Positions 18,382-26,679 of a stretch of DNA of 64,000 nucleotides are shown in pieces. The stretch lies in contig NZ_JABWQX020000002.1 of the NCBI RefSeq assembly GCF_014268655.2, positions 248,001-312,000 on the forward strand, read 5' to 3'. Source of the stretch: Pseudomonas marvdashtae (lineage in GTDB: Bacteria > Pseudomonadota > Gammaproteobacteria > Pseudomonadales > Pseudomonadaceae). A program made the position numbers and the translations under genes. The first letter of the stretch is position 1. Each line of letters starts with the position of its first letter. The notes under the pieces are model-generated. The model worked only from the letters and a program-made list of their open reading frames with translations, did not search any database and was not told the origin of the DNA.

Positions 18382-19684
18382 TGTACGGAACAACCACATG
18401 GGTTACAAAAAAGTGCATTCACATAGGTGACACTTTGATTGAAACATAGCCGTTTTTTGCGTCCCGGGCATTGACGTGACCTAGGATCACCGGACCGAAG
18501 ATAACATTCCATACCCCGTCTTTGATCATCTCCATTCCAATGGTTTGATGCCTGAGCAGGTTCCCCACATATATCCGCAGACCATCTCGATTAATGATTC
18601 CGCTACCATCGGCCAGGTAACACTCAACATGGCTCGCATACCCCATTTCCGGTAGTTTCTCCGGGTAAACTCGGGTTGAGGGGGTATAGCAGGACGCCGG
18701 GGTTTTCTGGCCGAGTGCTTCGTGTCCCCGTTCATGATTGTAGTGCTGCATAAATCGATCAAAGTGTTTTTGCTGAGCCTCCCAGGCAATGGCCGGCGGT
18801 TTGGGAAACGTACTCTTCAATGTCCGGTGCATACGCTCATGACGTCCATTTTGATCTGGTCGACCGGGCTCAATTCGCTCAGGAATAATCCCAAGGCGTA
18901 GCCACCAGATGGATAACTGCGACAACCCCGCACGCCCTGTGCTCGCAAACGGCACGCCATTATCGGTTCGGATGCGCTCAGGCATCCCATACTCCCGAAA
19001 GACGTGCTCGAAGGTTTGCTGGGTCTCCTTGAGATTGGTGTTAGCCATGCTCTCGCAGGCAAGCAAGAAGCGACTGGCATGGTCCATGATCGTCAGCGGA
19101 TAACACCAGACACCCGCTCCGGTGAGAAATTGGCCTTTGTAATCTGCGCTGAAGAGTTGATTAGGCGATTCTGCCTTACGCAAAGGCTTGGGATAGACAG
19201 CGACACGCTGGCGCAACGGTCGAGACGTGATCAGGTCCGCTGCCTTAAGGATGTTGTAGATGGTCGTTTTCGAAGGCGGATCCTGCCCAGGAAAGCGTTT
19301 CATCAGATCGTTCTGAATCTTTTTAGGACCCGGAACCGTTTCGCCAGTAGAGCGAAACTCAATGATTGCCTGCCTCACAACCAGCGGCACCACATAGGTC
19401 TGGTTGTGCCGGCGCCGACTACGCTCATCGAGCCCACTGGGCCCCTCTAACTGATAGCGTTCGACCCACTTATAGCCAGTCTTTCGGCTGATCTGATAGT
19501 CCTGACACAGCTGGCTAAAGCTGTGTTCTTCAGACAGATACGCCGCGATGAACATCACTTTGAGGTCCATAGGTTTCAGCTCTTTCCAGGGCATGGTCAG
19601 ATCCTCGCGAAATCGACCATGCCAGTTAATAACTGTTACCTATGTGCTTGAACTGATTTGTAACCCATGTGGGTGAGTCATACC
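18382..19684 (-). mobile_element. IS481-family element, copy 2 (inverted)
   Basis: A second complete 1303-base copy, in opposite orientation to copy 1, with the same ends and an identical transposase. Its 4-base duplication is CTGA (18378-18381 and 19685-19688), different from TGCC at copy 1, so it is a separate insertion event. It lies inside the right terminal inverted repeat of the IS110-family element. Confidence 0.9.
18419..19594 (-). CDS. IS481-family DDE transposase, copy 2
   Basis: A 391-residue protein identical to that of copy 1: helix-turn-helix N terminus and integrase core with DDE residues in SADYKGQF, RTDNGVPF and DQNGRHERMHR. It is intact. The complete identity of the two copies suggests recent transposition or gene conversion. 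Inverted identical copies also allow homologous inversion of the 2 kb between them. Confidence 0.92.
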   Translation of the reverse strand: MPWKELKPMDLKVMFIAAYLSEEHSFSQLCQDYQISRKTGYKWVERYQLEGPSGLDERSRRRHNQTYVVPLVVRQAIIEFRSTGETVPGPKKIQNDLMKRFPGQDPPSKTTIYNILKAADLITSRPLRQRVAVYPKPLRKAESPNQLFSADYKGQFLTGAGVWCYPLTIMDHASRFLLACESMANTNLKETQQTFEHVFREYGMPERIRTDNGVPFASTGRAGLSQLSIWWLRLGIIPERIEPGRPDQNGRHERMHRTLKSTFPKPPAIAWEAQQKHFDRFMQHYNHERGHEALGQKTPASCYTPSTRVYPEKLPEMGYASHVECYLADGSGIINRDGLRIYVGNLLRHQTIGMEMIKDGVWNVIFGPVILGHVNARDAKNGYVSIKVSPM

Positions 19685-19695
19685 CTGACCATACA

Positions 19696-19773
19696 TTTGC
19701 TTACTTTTGCGCTTCTCAAAAGTGAGACGCCGTAAGGGCGGAACCCTAAGCAGCCGTTACCGAAGAAACGGAT
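19696..19773. repeat. Outer right arm of the disrupted palindromic element
   Basis: Inverted counterpart of 14950-15038, read from TTTGCTTACTTTTGCGC to CCGTTACCGAAGAAACGGAT. It was continuous with 16811-17053 before the IS110-family insertion. Confidence 0.85.
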
Positions 19774-19984
19774 CTACACCCCCCACAATGTCGACCTCAC
19801 CCCCCAACCAAGATTTGTGGGAATGTTCGGACAACAATCTAAACCAAGCCGACTTTTCCGACGAGTTCTGGCGGTTGCCGGGTGGGAAGATCTCTCGTTA
19901 ACCTTTCCCCGTCGCTGCAAATTCAGCGTCCGGGCGTCGCGGCCCGCTAACTTGGTAATCCATTTTTTCCTTTGGAGTACCGCA
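19774..19984 (+). promoter_or_regulatory. Long leader of the DUF6124 gene
   Basis: These 211 bases separate the repeat island from the DUF6124 start. Two small hairpins stand in tandem: CGCTG-CAAATT-CAGCG (19913-19928) and CGGGC-GTCGCG-GCCCG (19931-19946). No clear promoter or other gene was found. Function is unknown. Confidence 0.35.
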
Positions 19985-20323
19985 ATGAGTGAAAAACCTC
20001 CATCACCTTCAGAGCCTAACCCGAACGGGCTCGATGAAGCCGCCAAACGCGTCATCGATTCTTACCTCGACCCAAAACCTGAAACCAAAAAGAAACCAGC
20101 ACCGAACCAGCTGTTCACCGTCGTGGACGGCATCGACGTCGAATGCCTGCTGACCAACCTCAGCGAAACCCTAGCCTCAGCCAACGCCACCATCAGCGAC
20201 CTGGCCTTCGACCTGAAAGGCTCACGACGGCAGATCGCATTGGGGATACAACAACTGATTGAACTGAGTGAACTGCTGGCCAATCGTGTATTGAATGAGC
20301 AGGTGCCGGTGACCGGGAGATAG
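19985..20323 (+). CDS. DUF6124 family protein
   Basis: A 112-residue protein with a proline-rich, charged N terminus (MSEKPPSPSEPNPNG) and a predicted helical C-terminal half. The central DEAAKRVIDSYLDP and FTVVDGIDVECLLTNLSET stretches match the Pseudomonas DUF6124 family as I recall it. Function is unknown; no catalytic motif, signal peptide or membrane segment is visible. The ATG at 19985 follows TTTGGAG. It is the only plus-strand gene between the repeat island and pilR, towards which it converges. Confidence 0.65.
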   Translation: MSEKPPSPSEPNPNGLDEAAKRVIDSYLDPKPETKKKPAPNQLFTVVDGIDVECLLTNLSETLASANATISDLAFDLKGSRRQIALGIQQLIELSELLANRVLNEQVPVTGR

Positions 20324-20348
20324 GTAAAGGCGCTGCAGCAAACCCAAT

Positions 20349-20380
20349 CCCTGTGGTGGGGCAAGCTCCCTCACCACAGG
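20349..20380. terminator. REP-like hairpin between convergent genes
   Basis: CCTGTGGTG (20350-20358) pairs with CACCACAGG (20372-20380) around a diverged REP core (GCAAGCTCCC). It lies between the ends of the DUF6124 gene and pilR and may terminate both, though no T-run follows. Confidence 0.45.
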
Positions 20381-20419
20381 TATTAGCTGCTACCGGGGGC
20401 ACGAGCGTCAAACCGTGGC

Positions 20420-21766
20420 TCAATCCAACCCCAACTTCTTCAACCGATACCGCATCGACCGAAACGACAACTTCAACCGCTGCGCCGCCGCCGTGCGGTT
20501 CCAGCGGGTTTCCTCCAGTGCCTGGAGAATCACCTTGCGCTCGACCTCTTCGAGATAGCCGTCCAGATTGTCGACCTGCATCAAATCGGGACTGCCCGAG
20601 TCGCCAGCGCTACCGCCCTCGGCCAGCCGCAGATCTTCGGCCTCGATCTGTTGGTGTTCGCAGAGGGTATAGGCCCGTTCGAGCATGTTTTCCAGCTCCC
20701 GCACGTTGCCTGGGAAGCGGTAATTGCGCAGGGCGTCCAGCGCGCGTGGGTGCAGCTTGGCCGCAGGGCTGCCGGTGCTGGCGGCCAGGCGCTGGAGTAC
20801 GTGGGTCGCCAGCGGTTCGATGTCTTCTCGGCGTTCACGTAATGGCGGGACACGAAGTTCGATGACGTTCAGCCGGTAATACAGATCCTGGCGAAAACGC
20901 CCGGCAGCGACTTCCGCGTCCAGGTCTTTATGGGTGGCGCACAGGATGCGCACATCCACCACCTCTTCCTGCTGGCCTCCCACGGCGCGCACGGCTTTTT
21001 CCTGGATGGCGCGCAACAGCTTGACCTGCATCGCCAATGGCAAGTCGGCCACTTCGTCGAGAAATAGAGTCCCGCCATGGGCAGCCTGGAACAATCCGGG
21101 CTTGTCCTCGATGGCGCCGCTGAAGCTGCCTTTTCTATGACCGAAAAATTCGCTTTCCATCAGCTCTGTCGGAATCGCCCCACAGTTGACGGGCACAAAG
21201 CGCTGGCTGGCTCGGGGGCCTTGCTGGTGGATCAGACGGGCGACCAGTTCCTTGCCGCAACCCGACTCGCCACTGATGTACACCGGCGCTTGGCTGCGGG
21301 CGAGTTTTTCGATCTGTTTGCGCACATTGCGCATGGGCGGGGAGTCGCCCAGCAGGCAGCGCTCGACGGTCGCTCCTGGTGAAGCGACGGGCGGCATGCG
21401 CAAGGCACTACCGACCAACTCCCGCAGGCGGGCCAGGTCGACGGGCTTGGTCAGGAAGTCGAAGGCACCAGCCTTGAGGGCGTCGATGGCGACTTCCAGG
21501 CTGCCATAGGCGGTGATCATCGCCACCGGCAGTTGGGGCTGGCGTTGCTGGATGTGTTGCACCAGTTCCAGCCCGGTGCCGTCGGGCAGGCGCATGTCGG
21601 TCAGGCACAGGTCGAAGGCTTCGCCCTCCAGCAGCGACCGGGCCTCGGCAAGGTTCTTGGCGCTGCGGGTGTCGAGTTTCATCCGTCCCAGGGTGATTTC
21701 CAGGAGTTCGCGGATGTCCGGCTCGTCGTCGACGATCAGGATTCGTTGCCGTGAGCGTGTATTCAA
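20420..21766 (-). CDS. pilR: Sigma-54 response regulator PilR
   Basis: A 448-residue NtrC-type regulator that activates pilA. The receiver domain has phosphoacceptor D57 (LTDMRLPDG). The AAA+ domain has Walker A GESGCGKE, the sigma-54 contact loop GSFSGA and FRQDLYYRL. A Fis-type helix-turn-helix closes the protein (RTAAAQRLKLSFRSMRYRL). I chose the TTG at 21766, which overlaps the pilS stop as TTGA and gives MNTRSRQRILIVDDEPD, near the P. aeruginosa length. There is no suitable ATG. The loop reads GSFSGA in place of GAFTGA; Ser for the contact Thr is a conservative change. Confidence 0.88.
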   Translation of the reverse strand: MNTRSRQRILIVDDEPDIRELLEITLGRMKLDTRSAKNLAEARSLLEGEAFDLCLTDMRLPDGTGLELVQHIQQRQPQLPVAMITAYGSLEVAIDALKAGAFDFLTKPVDLARLRELVGSALRMPPVASPGATVERCLLGDSPPMRNVRKQIEKLARSQAPVYISGESGCGKELVARLIHQQGPRASQRFVPVNCGAIPTELMESEFFGHRKGSFSGAIEDKPGLFQAAHGGTLFLDEVADLPLAMQVKLLRAIQEKAVRAVGGQQEEVVDVRILCATHKDLDAEVAAGRFRQDLYYRLNVIELRVPPLRERREDIEPLATHVLQRLAASTGSPAAKLHPRALDALRNYRFPGNVRELENMLERAYTLCEHQQIEAEDLRLAEGGSAGDSGSPDLMQVDNLDGYLEEVERKVILQALEETRWNRTAAAQRLKLSFRSMRYRLKKLGLD

Positions 21767-23373
21767 ATCTGTTTCCGTCCGTGAGCAAAAGTGATGCGAA
21801 AGCAGCCGCCGCCTTGGCGTGGTTTGAAGTCTAGGCGGGCCTGGTTGCTTTCGCACAGCTCACGGGACAGATAAAGCCCAAGGCCGGTGCCCTGGCTGCT
21901 GGTGGTGAAGAAAGGCTCGAACAAGTGCACCTGCTGATCGGGTGTTACACCGGGGCCGTTGTCGATGATGTCCAGCGTGGCCAGTTGGCTGTGCGGGTCG
22001 ACGAACAGTTTCAGCCAGGCCTCGGCCTGCCCGTGAACCATGGCGCTGTGGCGCCAGGCATTGCGCAGCAGGTTGTCGAGCACTTGGGTCAGTTGGTCGG
22101 GGTCCATCAGCGTGACGTAGTCGCCCGGGTCGATGCTCAGGTGCAGATGCTGGTGTTCGGTCACGCTTTCGCGAGCCTGTTGGACGTACTGCTCCAGCCA
22201 TGTGCGCAAATCCAGGCGTTGGGGCGCGGTTTGCTGGCGGCGTGACAGTTGCAGGACGTTTTCAATGACGCGATTCATTCGTTGGGAGTGATCTTGAATA
22301 ATCTGCGTCAGACGCCGGTCCGCGTCGTTCAGTTCCTCGGATTCGCGCAGCAATTGCGCGGCGTGGCTGATCGCCCCCAAGGGATTGCGGATTTCATGGG
22401 CGATACCGGCAGTGAGGCGCCCGAGGGAGGCGAGCTTCAGTTGCTGGGCGTGCTGGGCTATCTGGGCCAGGTCTTCGAGAAAAACCAGGATCTGTTGCTG
22501 GTCCTGCGGCCCCAGGACGATGAAGCTGGGTTGCAGGGTCAGGCCCGTGCCGCTGATGGTCAGGCTTTGTGGCCGCAGGCTGGGATTGTTCAGCCATCCT
22601 TGCAGCCGTTCGACCAGGGCGTTGGAATAGTCGTCGATCCGCTGGCCAATCAAGTCGTGCATGCCCAGCAGGTTCAGGGCGCTTTCGTTGGCCAGTTGCA
22701 CCTTGCGCTGGCGATCCAGCACGAGGATGCCGGTGCGCATGCGTTGCAGGATCAGCGCGTTGAGCGCTTCGAGGCTGAGTACTTCGCTGGCTCGTTGCTC
22801 GGCCAGGCTTTCGCTGACTTCCAGGCGTCGGGTCAGGCCTTGTACCAGCAACGCGGCGGCAAAGCACAAGGCGCCCAAGGTGCCGGCCTGCAAATAACTG
22901 CTGGGGCGGCTCGAGTCGCTGAGGCCGAGGAACAAGCTTGAACCGACGATGCCAATCGTGGCGACGGCGGCGAGCAACAGGCCGATCCGACCGCGCAACA
23001 AGGTATTGCCAATTGCCACTGAGACAATGATCAGGTTGCCGATGGCGCTGGGAGCACCGCCTGCGACAAAGAACAGCCACGACAGCAGCAGGACGTCGGT
23101 CAGTGCCAGGCCGAACAGCCGGGCCGGGCGGCGAGTGTTCTCAAGAAACACCACCAGCAGGATATTCAGCACCAGATACAACCAACTGCCGCTGCGCAGC
23201 AGATCGTCGTTGGCGAACTCCAACAAGCGGTTGTCCATGTTGCTGGAGATCAACAGCACCAGGGTGATGCCGATGCTCAGGCGGTACAGGTGATAAAGAC
23301 GCAGCAGGCGCTGCGCCTGTTTGACGCGAGGGCGTGAAGCCTCAGCGATCACGAGTGCCCGGGCCTTGCTCAA
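21763..23373 (-). CDS. pilS: Sensor histidine kinase PilS
   Basis: A membrane sensor kinase of about 530 residues with six N-terminal transmembrane segments (about 30-190), a PAS domain (about 205-290) and a HisKA/HATPase module. The phosphorylated histidine lies in GIAHEIRNPLGA and the ATP lid in FTTSSQGTGLGL. It monitors PilA in the membrane and phosphorylates PilR. The start is uncertain: TTG at 23373 gives 536 residues and GTG at 23352 gives 529. The gene overlaps the upstream PP0621-family gene by 11-32 bases and overlaps pilR by 4. Confidence 0.88.
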   Translation of the reverse strand: MSKARALVIAEASRPRVKQAQRLLRLYHLYRLSIGITLVLLISSNMDNRLLEFANDDLLRSGSWLYLVLNILLVVFLENTRRPARLFGLALTDVLLLSWLFFVAGGAPSAIGNLIIVSVAIGNTLLRGRIGLLLAAVATIGIVGSSLFLGLSDSSRPSSYLQAGTLGALCFAAALLVQGLTRRLEVSESLAEQRASEVLSLEALNALILQRMRTGILVLDRQRKVQLANESALNLLGMHDLIGQRIDDYSNALVERLQGWLNNPSLRPQSLTISGTGLTLQPSFIVLGPQDQQQILVFLEDLAQIAQHAQQLKLASLGRLTAGIAHEIRNPLGAISHAAQLLRESEELNDADRRLTQIIQDHSQRMNRVIENVLQLSRRQQTAPQRLDLRTWLEQYVQQARESVTEHQHLHLSIDPGDYVTLMDPDQLTQVLDNLLRNAWRHSAMVHGQAEAWLKLFVDPHSQLATLDIIDNGPGVTPDQQVHLFEPFFTTSSQGTGLGLYLSRELCESNQARLDFKPRQGGGCFRITFAHGRKQI

Positions 23374-23575
23374 GGTGAGCCTGGCTGCAATACCACTGTT
23401 GCTGGAGCGTCAGCGCCCGGTCCCGCGGCAGATGGACGCCGCAATGAGCGCAACGAACCATGGGCGGTGCGTCCTGTTCCCGGTGCGAGTTCGGTGCGGA
23501 GGTGGCCCCCTTGAATTTGCGCCACAACCATATCGCGGCGGCAATCAGGACAATCCAGAACAGTAAACGAAGCAT
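23342..23575 (-). CDS. PP0621 family small membrane zinc-ribbon protein
   Basis: A 77-residue protein with one N-terminal transmembrane helix (LLFWIVLIAAAIWLW) and a cytoplasmic CAHC ... C motif (MVRCAHCGVHLPRD, then WYCSQAHL) typical of a small zinc ribbon. It resembles the family named after P. putida PP_0621 between bamD and pilS. Function is unknown; overlap with pilS suggests co-expression. Confidence 0.7.
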   Translation of the reverse strand: MLRLLFWIVLIAAAIWLWRKFKGATSAPNSHREQDAPPMVRCAHCGVHLPRDRALTLQQQWYCSQAHLEQGPGTRDR

Positions 23576-23653
23576 GATAGGCGGCTTTTCGGCTAGAGAT
23601 CAGGCAGTTTAGCCAAGGACTGGAACGGCGCACAGCGCAATAAAACCCAGGCA

Positions 23654-23683
23654 CAAAAAAGGAGACTCGCAGGTCTCCTTTTT
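23654..23683 (-). terminator. Terminator of bamD
   Basis: AAAAAGGAGAC (23656-23666) and GTCTCCTTTTT (23673-23683) form an 11-base stem with loop TCGCAG. The A/T runs on both sides make it usable on either strand; it lies just downstream of bamD. Confidence 0.85.
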
Positions 23684-23697
23684 CGTCAGGCCTTGTC

Positions 23698-24714
23698 TCA
23701 GTCAAACATGCCGAAGGTCATGTAGCTGAACCAGGAGCGGTCGCTGGATTCGCTCTCAGGCTCTTCTTCTTCGATCACGTCGCCATTTTCGTCCTTGGGC
23801 TTGAGCTCGTTCGGAATGGCTTCCTTGGCATCCTGGAACTGGCGCTGGACGTCCTGGTTGGCGCGGGTTTCGCCCGGCGGCAGCGGAGGACGGGATTCGA
23901 TCAGGCCCAGGGTGGCCTTGCTCAGCCACGAACGGTTGTCGGCTTCGTCGACGCGCGGGGTGAACTGGCCGTCGGCGAGGGAAGGGTGGTCCGGGTAGTT
24001 CAGCTTCAGGGTTTCCAGGCTGGTGGCCGCGAGGTCATCCAGGTGCAAACGCTGGTACGCCTCGGTCATGATTGCCAGGCCGTCGCCCACCGATGGGGTT
24101 TCCTGGAAGTTTTCCACTACGTAGCGGCCGCGGTTGGCGGCGGCGACGTAGGCCTGGCGGGTCAGGTAGTAGTCCGCCACGTGGATTTCGTAGGACGCCA
24201 GCAGGTTGCGCAGGTAGATCATGCGCTGCTTGGCATCTGGCGAATAACGGCTGTTGGGGAAGCGGCTGGTCAGCTGGGCAAACTCGTTGTAGGAGTCGCG
24301 CGCGGCGCCCGGGTCACGCTTGGTCATGTCCAGCGGCAGGAAGCGCGCCAGCAGGCCGACGTCCTGGTCGAAGGAGGTCAGGCCCTTGAGGTAGTAAGCG
24401 TAATCGACGTTGGGGTGCTGCGGGTGCAGACGAATGAAGCGCTCGGCGGCGGACTTCGCGGCTTCCGGCTCGGCGTTCTTGTAGTTGGCGTAGATCAACT
24501 CCAGCTGGGCCTGGTCGGCATAGCGACCGAACGGATACCGCGACTCCAGCGCCTTCAGCTTGGCGGTGGCGCTGGTATAGCTGTTGTTATCCAGGTCGTT
24601 CTGCGCCTGTTGGTACAGTTCGACTTCGCTCAGGTTTTCGTCTACGACTTCCTTCGACGAGCAAGCAGCAGTCAATGCGAGGATGGCGATCAGCAGCAGG
24701 TGTTTCACTTGCAT
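23698..24714 (-). CDS. bamD: Outer membrane assembly lipoprotein BamD
   Basis: A 338-residue lipoprotein of the BAM complex that folds beta-barrel proteins into the outer membrane. The signal peptide ends in a lipobox LTAAC with C18 as the lipidated residue. TPR-like repeats occupy residues 30-250 (for example [20 protein letters not shown] and [18 protein letters not shown]). The acidic C-terminal tail [14 protein letters not shown] is typical of Pseudomonas BamD. The start at 24714 is chosen because it gives the signal peptide. It is divergent from rluD. Confidence 0.95.
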   Translation of the reverse strand: MQVKHLLLIAILALTAACSSKEVVDENLSEVELYQQAQNDLDNNSYTSATAKLKALESRYPFGRYADQAQLELIYANYKNAEPEAAKSAAERFIRLHPQHPNVDYAYYLKGLTSFDQDVGLLARFLPLDMTKRDPGAARDSYNEFAQLTSRFPNSRYSPDAKQRMIYLRNLLASYEIHVADYYLTRQAYVAAANRGRYVVENFQETPSVGDGLAIMTEAYQRLHLDDLAATSLETLKLNYPDHPSLADGQFTPRVDEADNRSWLSKATLGLIESRPPLPPGETRANQDVQRQFQDAKEAIPNELKPKDENGDVIEEEEPESESSDRSWFSYMTFGMFD

Positions 24715-24864
24715 GGCGGCTTGCGTCCCTATGACGGCCGCTGTCTTGGGCGGGGCCGTCCTGTTATGATGAGCGCCCCGTTGAAAGCCTCGGGGCAAAA
24801 GACGCCGTATTTAACCACAAGCGCGCAGCCGAAACCAAAGGCTGTGCCGACGCCCAGTCCGAGC

Positions 24865-25827
24865 ATGTCCGATAAAATAGAACTTCGCGCAGAGGTGCCG
24901 TCCGAATTGGGCGGCCAACGCCTCGATCAAGTCGCCGCCCAACTCTTCGCAGAGCACTCGCGCTCGCGCCTTTCCGCCTGGATCAAGGACGGTCGCCTGA
25001 CGGTGGACGGCGCGGTGATCCGCCCGCGAGACATTGTCCATGGCGGTGCCATCCTCGAACTCACCGCCGAGCAGGAGGCCCAGGGAGAATGGGTCGCCCA
25101 GGACATCGCCCTGGACATCGTCTATGAAGATGATGACATCCTGGTGATCAACAAGCCTGCCGGCCTGGTGGTCCATCCGGCGGCCGGTCATGCCGATGGC
25201 ACCCTGCTCAACGCCTTGCTGCACCACGTGCCGGACATCATCAATGTGCCACGCGCCGGTATTGTGCATCGCCTCGACAAGGACACCACCGGCCTGATGG
25301 TGGTGGCCAAGACCATCCAGGCGCAGACACAGCTGGTCACACAGTTGCAGAGCCGCAGTGTCAGCCGCATCTATGAATGCATCGTCATCGGGGTCGTCAC
25401 CGCGGGTGGCAAGATCAACGCCCCGATCGGTCGTCACGGCCAGCAGCGCCAACGCATGGCGGTGATGGAAGGCGGCAAGCAGGCGGTCAGTCATTACCGC
25501 GTGCTAGAGCGTTTCCGTTCCCACACCCATGTGCGGGTCAAGCTGGAAACCGGTCGTACCCATCAGATCCGCGTGCACATGGCCCACATCAACTTCCCGT
25601 TGGTGGGCGACCCGGCTTATGGCGGTCGTTTCCGCATTCCGCCGGCCGCCAACCAGACCATGGTCGAATCGCTGAAGAATTTCCCGCGCCAAGCGCTGCA
25701 CGCGCGTTTCCTGGAGCTGGATCACCCGACGACCGGCAAGCGCATGAGCTGGGAGTCGCCGTTGCCGGATGACTTCGTCTGGTTGCTGACGTTGCTCAAG
25801 CAGGACCGCGAGGCGTTCATCGGATGA
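24865..25827 (+). CDS. rluD: 23S rRNA pseudouridine synthase RluD
   Basis: A 320-residue enzyme that makes pseudouridines 1911, 1915 and 1917 in helix 69 of 23S rRNA. An N-terminal S4 RNA-binding domain (about 15-75) precedes the catalytic domain with aspartate motif HRLDKDTTGLMV and GRTHQIRVH. The frame is open for 880 bases upstream but that part is antisense to bamD; MSDKIELRAEVP is the natural N terminus. It overlaps pgeF by the ATGA tetranucleotide. Confidence 0.95.
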   Translation: MSDKIELRAEVPSELGGQRLDQVAAQLFAEHSRSRLSAWIKDGRLTVDGAVIRPRDIVHGGAILELTAEQEAQGEWVAQDIALDIVYEDDDILVINKPAGLVVHPAAGHADGTLLNALLHHVPDIINVPRAGIVHRLDKDTTGLMVVAKTIQAQTQLVTQLQSRSVSRIYECIVIGVVTAGGKINAPIGRHGQQRQRMAVMEGGKQAVSHYRVLERFRSHTHVRVKLETGRTHQIRVHMAHINFPLVGDPAYGGRFRIPPAANQTMVESLKNFPRQALHARFLELDHPTTGKRMSWESPLPDDFVWLLTLLKQDREAFIG

Positions 25828-26549
25828 ATGACTGGCTGACACCCGACTGGCCCGCGCCGGCCTGGGTCAAGGCCTGCGTCACCACCCGCGAGGGCGGCGT
25901 CAGCCTGGCGCCGTTCGACAGCCTCAACCTGGGCGATCACGTGGGCGACGACCCCACCGCTGTCGCCGAAAACCGTCGCCGTCTCACTGATCGCTTCGCC
26001 ATGCGTCCGGCCTGGTTGCAGCAAGTCCACGGCATCGACGTGGTCGAGGCTGATCCGGCCCAGGTCGTCACCGCCGATGCCAGTTGGACCGCCGCGCCGG
26101 GCATCGCGTGCACCTCGATGACGGCCGACTGCCTGCCCGTATTGTTCTGCAATCGCGCCGGCACCCGTGTCGCGGCGGCCCATGCCGGTTGGCGCGGGTT
26201 GGCGAATGGTGTGCTGGAAGCCACCCTTGATTGCCTTGAAGTACCCGCCGATGAAATCCTCGCCTGGCTCGGCCCGGCCATCGGTCCGCAAGCCTTCGAA
26301 GTCGGACCGGAGGTGCGTGAAGCTTTTATCGCGCACCTGCCCAAGGCAGAGCAAGCCTTCACGCCCAGTCACAACGTCGGCAAGTTCCTGGCGGATATCT
26401 ACGCGCTGGCACGACTGCGCCTGGCGGTACGTGGCATAACGGCCGTGTACGGTGGCGGCTTGTGCACCGTGACCGATCCACACTTCTTTTCCTACCGCCG
26501 TAACGCCCGTACCGGTCGTTTCGCTTCCCTGATCTGGCTCGAACGCTAG
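25824..26549 (+). CDS. pgeF: Peptidoglycan editing factor PgeF (laccase-domain protein)
   Basis: A 241-residue YfiH/PgeF protein, which in E. coli prevents misincorporation of L-Ser in muropeptides; the family also shows purine nucleoside activity. Metal-ligand motifs are QVHG, TADCLPV and AAHAGWRG, and the C-terminal region ends FFSYRRNARTGRFA. Translation is coupled to rluD. The rluD-pgeF-clpB order is conserved in Pseudomonas. Confidence 0.92.
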   Translation: MNDWLTPDWPAPAWVKACVTTREGGVSLAPFDSLNLGDHVGDDPTAVAENRRRLTDRFAMRPAWLQQVHGIDVVEADPAQVVTADASWTAAPGIACTSMTADCLPVLFCNRAGTRVAAAHAGWRGLANGVLEATLDCLEVPADEILAWLGPAIGPQAFEVGPEVREAFIAHLPKAEQAFTPSHNVGKFLADIYALARLRLAVRGITAVYGGGLCTVTDPHFFSYRRNARTGRFASLIWLER

Positions 26550-26579
26550 ACTTCCCTGATCTGTATCAACAGCGCGCTG

Positions 26580-26607
26580 CTTGAATCTTCCAGAATCGAC
26601 CACATCT
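26580..26607 (+). promoter_or_regulatory. Sigma-32 heat-shock promoter of clpB
   Basis: CTTGAAT (26580-26586) and CCACATCT (26600-26607) are separated by 13 bases. This is close to the heat-shock consensus CTTGAAA-N13/14-CCCCATNT and lies 73 bases before the clpB ATG. Confidence 0.8.
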
Positions 26608-26679
26608 ATAGCGGTATCTGGCAGGTTTCTTCATTCAGGACGTTTCGAAGGTCCGGCCTGCTCAAAAGGAAGGTGACCC

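Larger units (their letters stand above)
17054..19695 (+). mobile_element. IS110-family (IS1111-type) element, interrupted
   Basis: A 1335-base element once the IS481 insertion (1303 + 4 bases) is removed. Subterminal inverted repeats ATGGTCAGCC (17061-17070) and GGCTGACCAT (18376-18381 joined to 19689-19692) match over 10 bases. Seven bases lie outside the left repeat and three outside the right, the layout known for the IS1111 group. Removing it joins GCGT to TTTGCTT and restores exactly the sequence of the opposite arm. The 3' non-coding end is long (about 240 bases) and the 5' end short (76 bases), as in IS1111-type elements whose guide RNA lies downstream of the transposase. Confidence 0.82.

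Noticed and set aside
15035..19688. Composite transposon bounded by the two IS481 copies
   Set aside because: Each copy has its own different 4-base duplication, and no shared duplication flanks the whole segment.
23986..24864. 293-codon upstream extension of rluD
   Set aside because: It runs antisense through bamD; RluD begins with its S4 domain at 24865.
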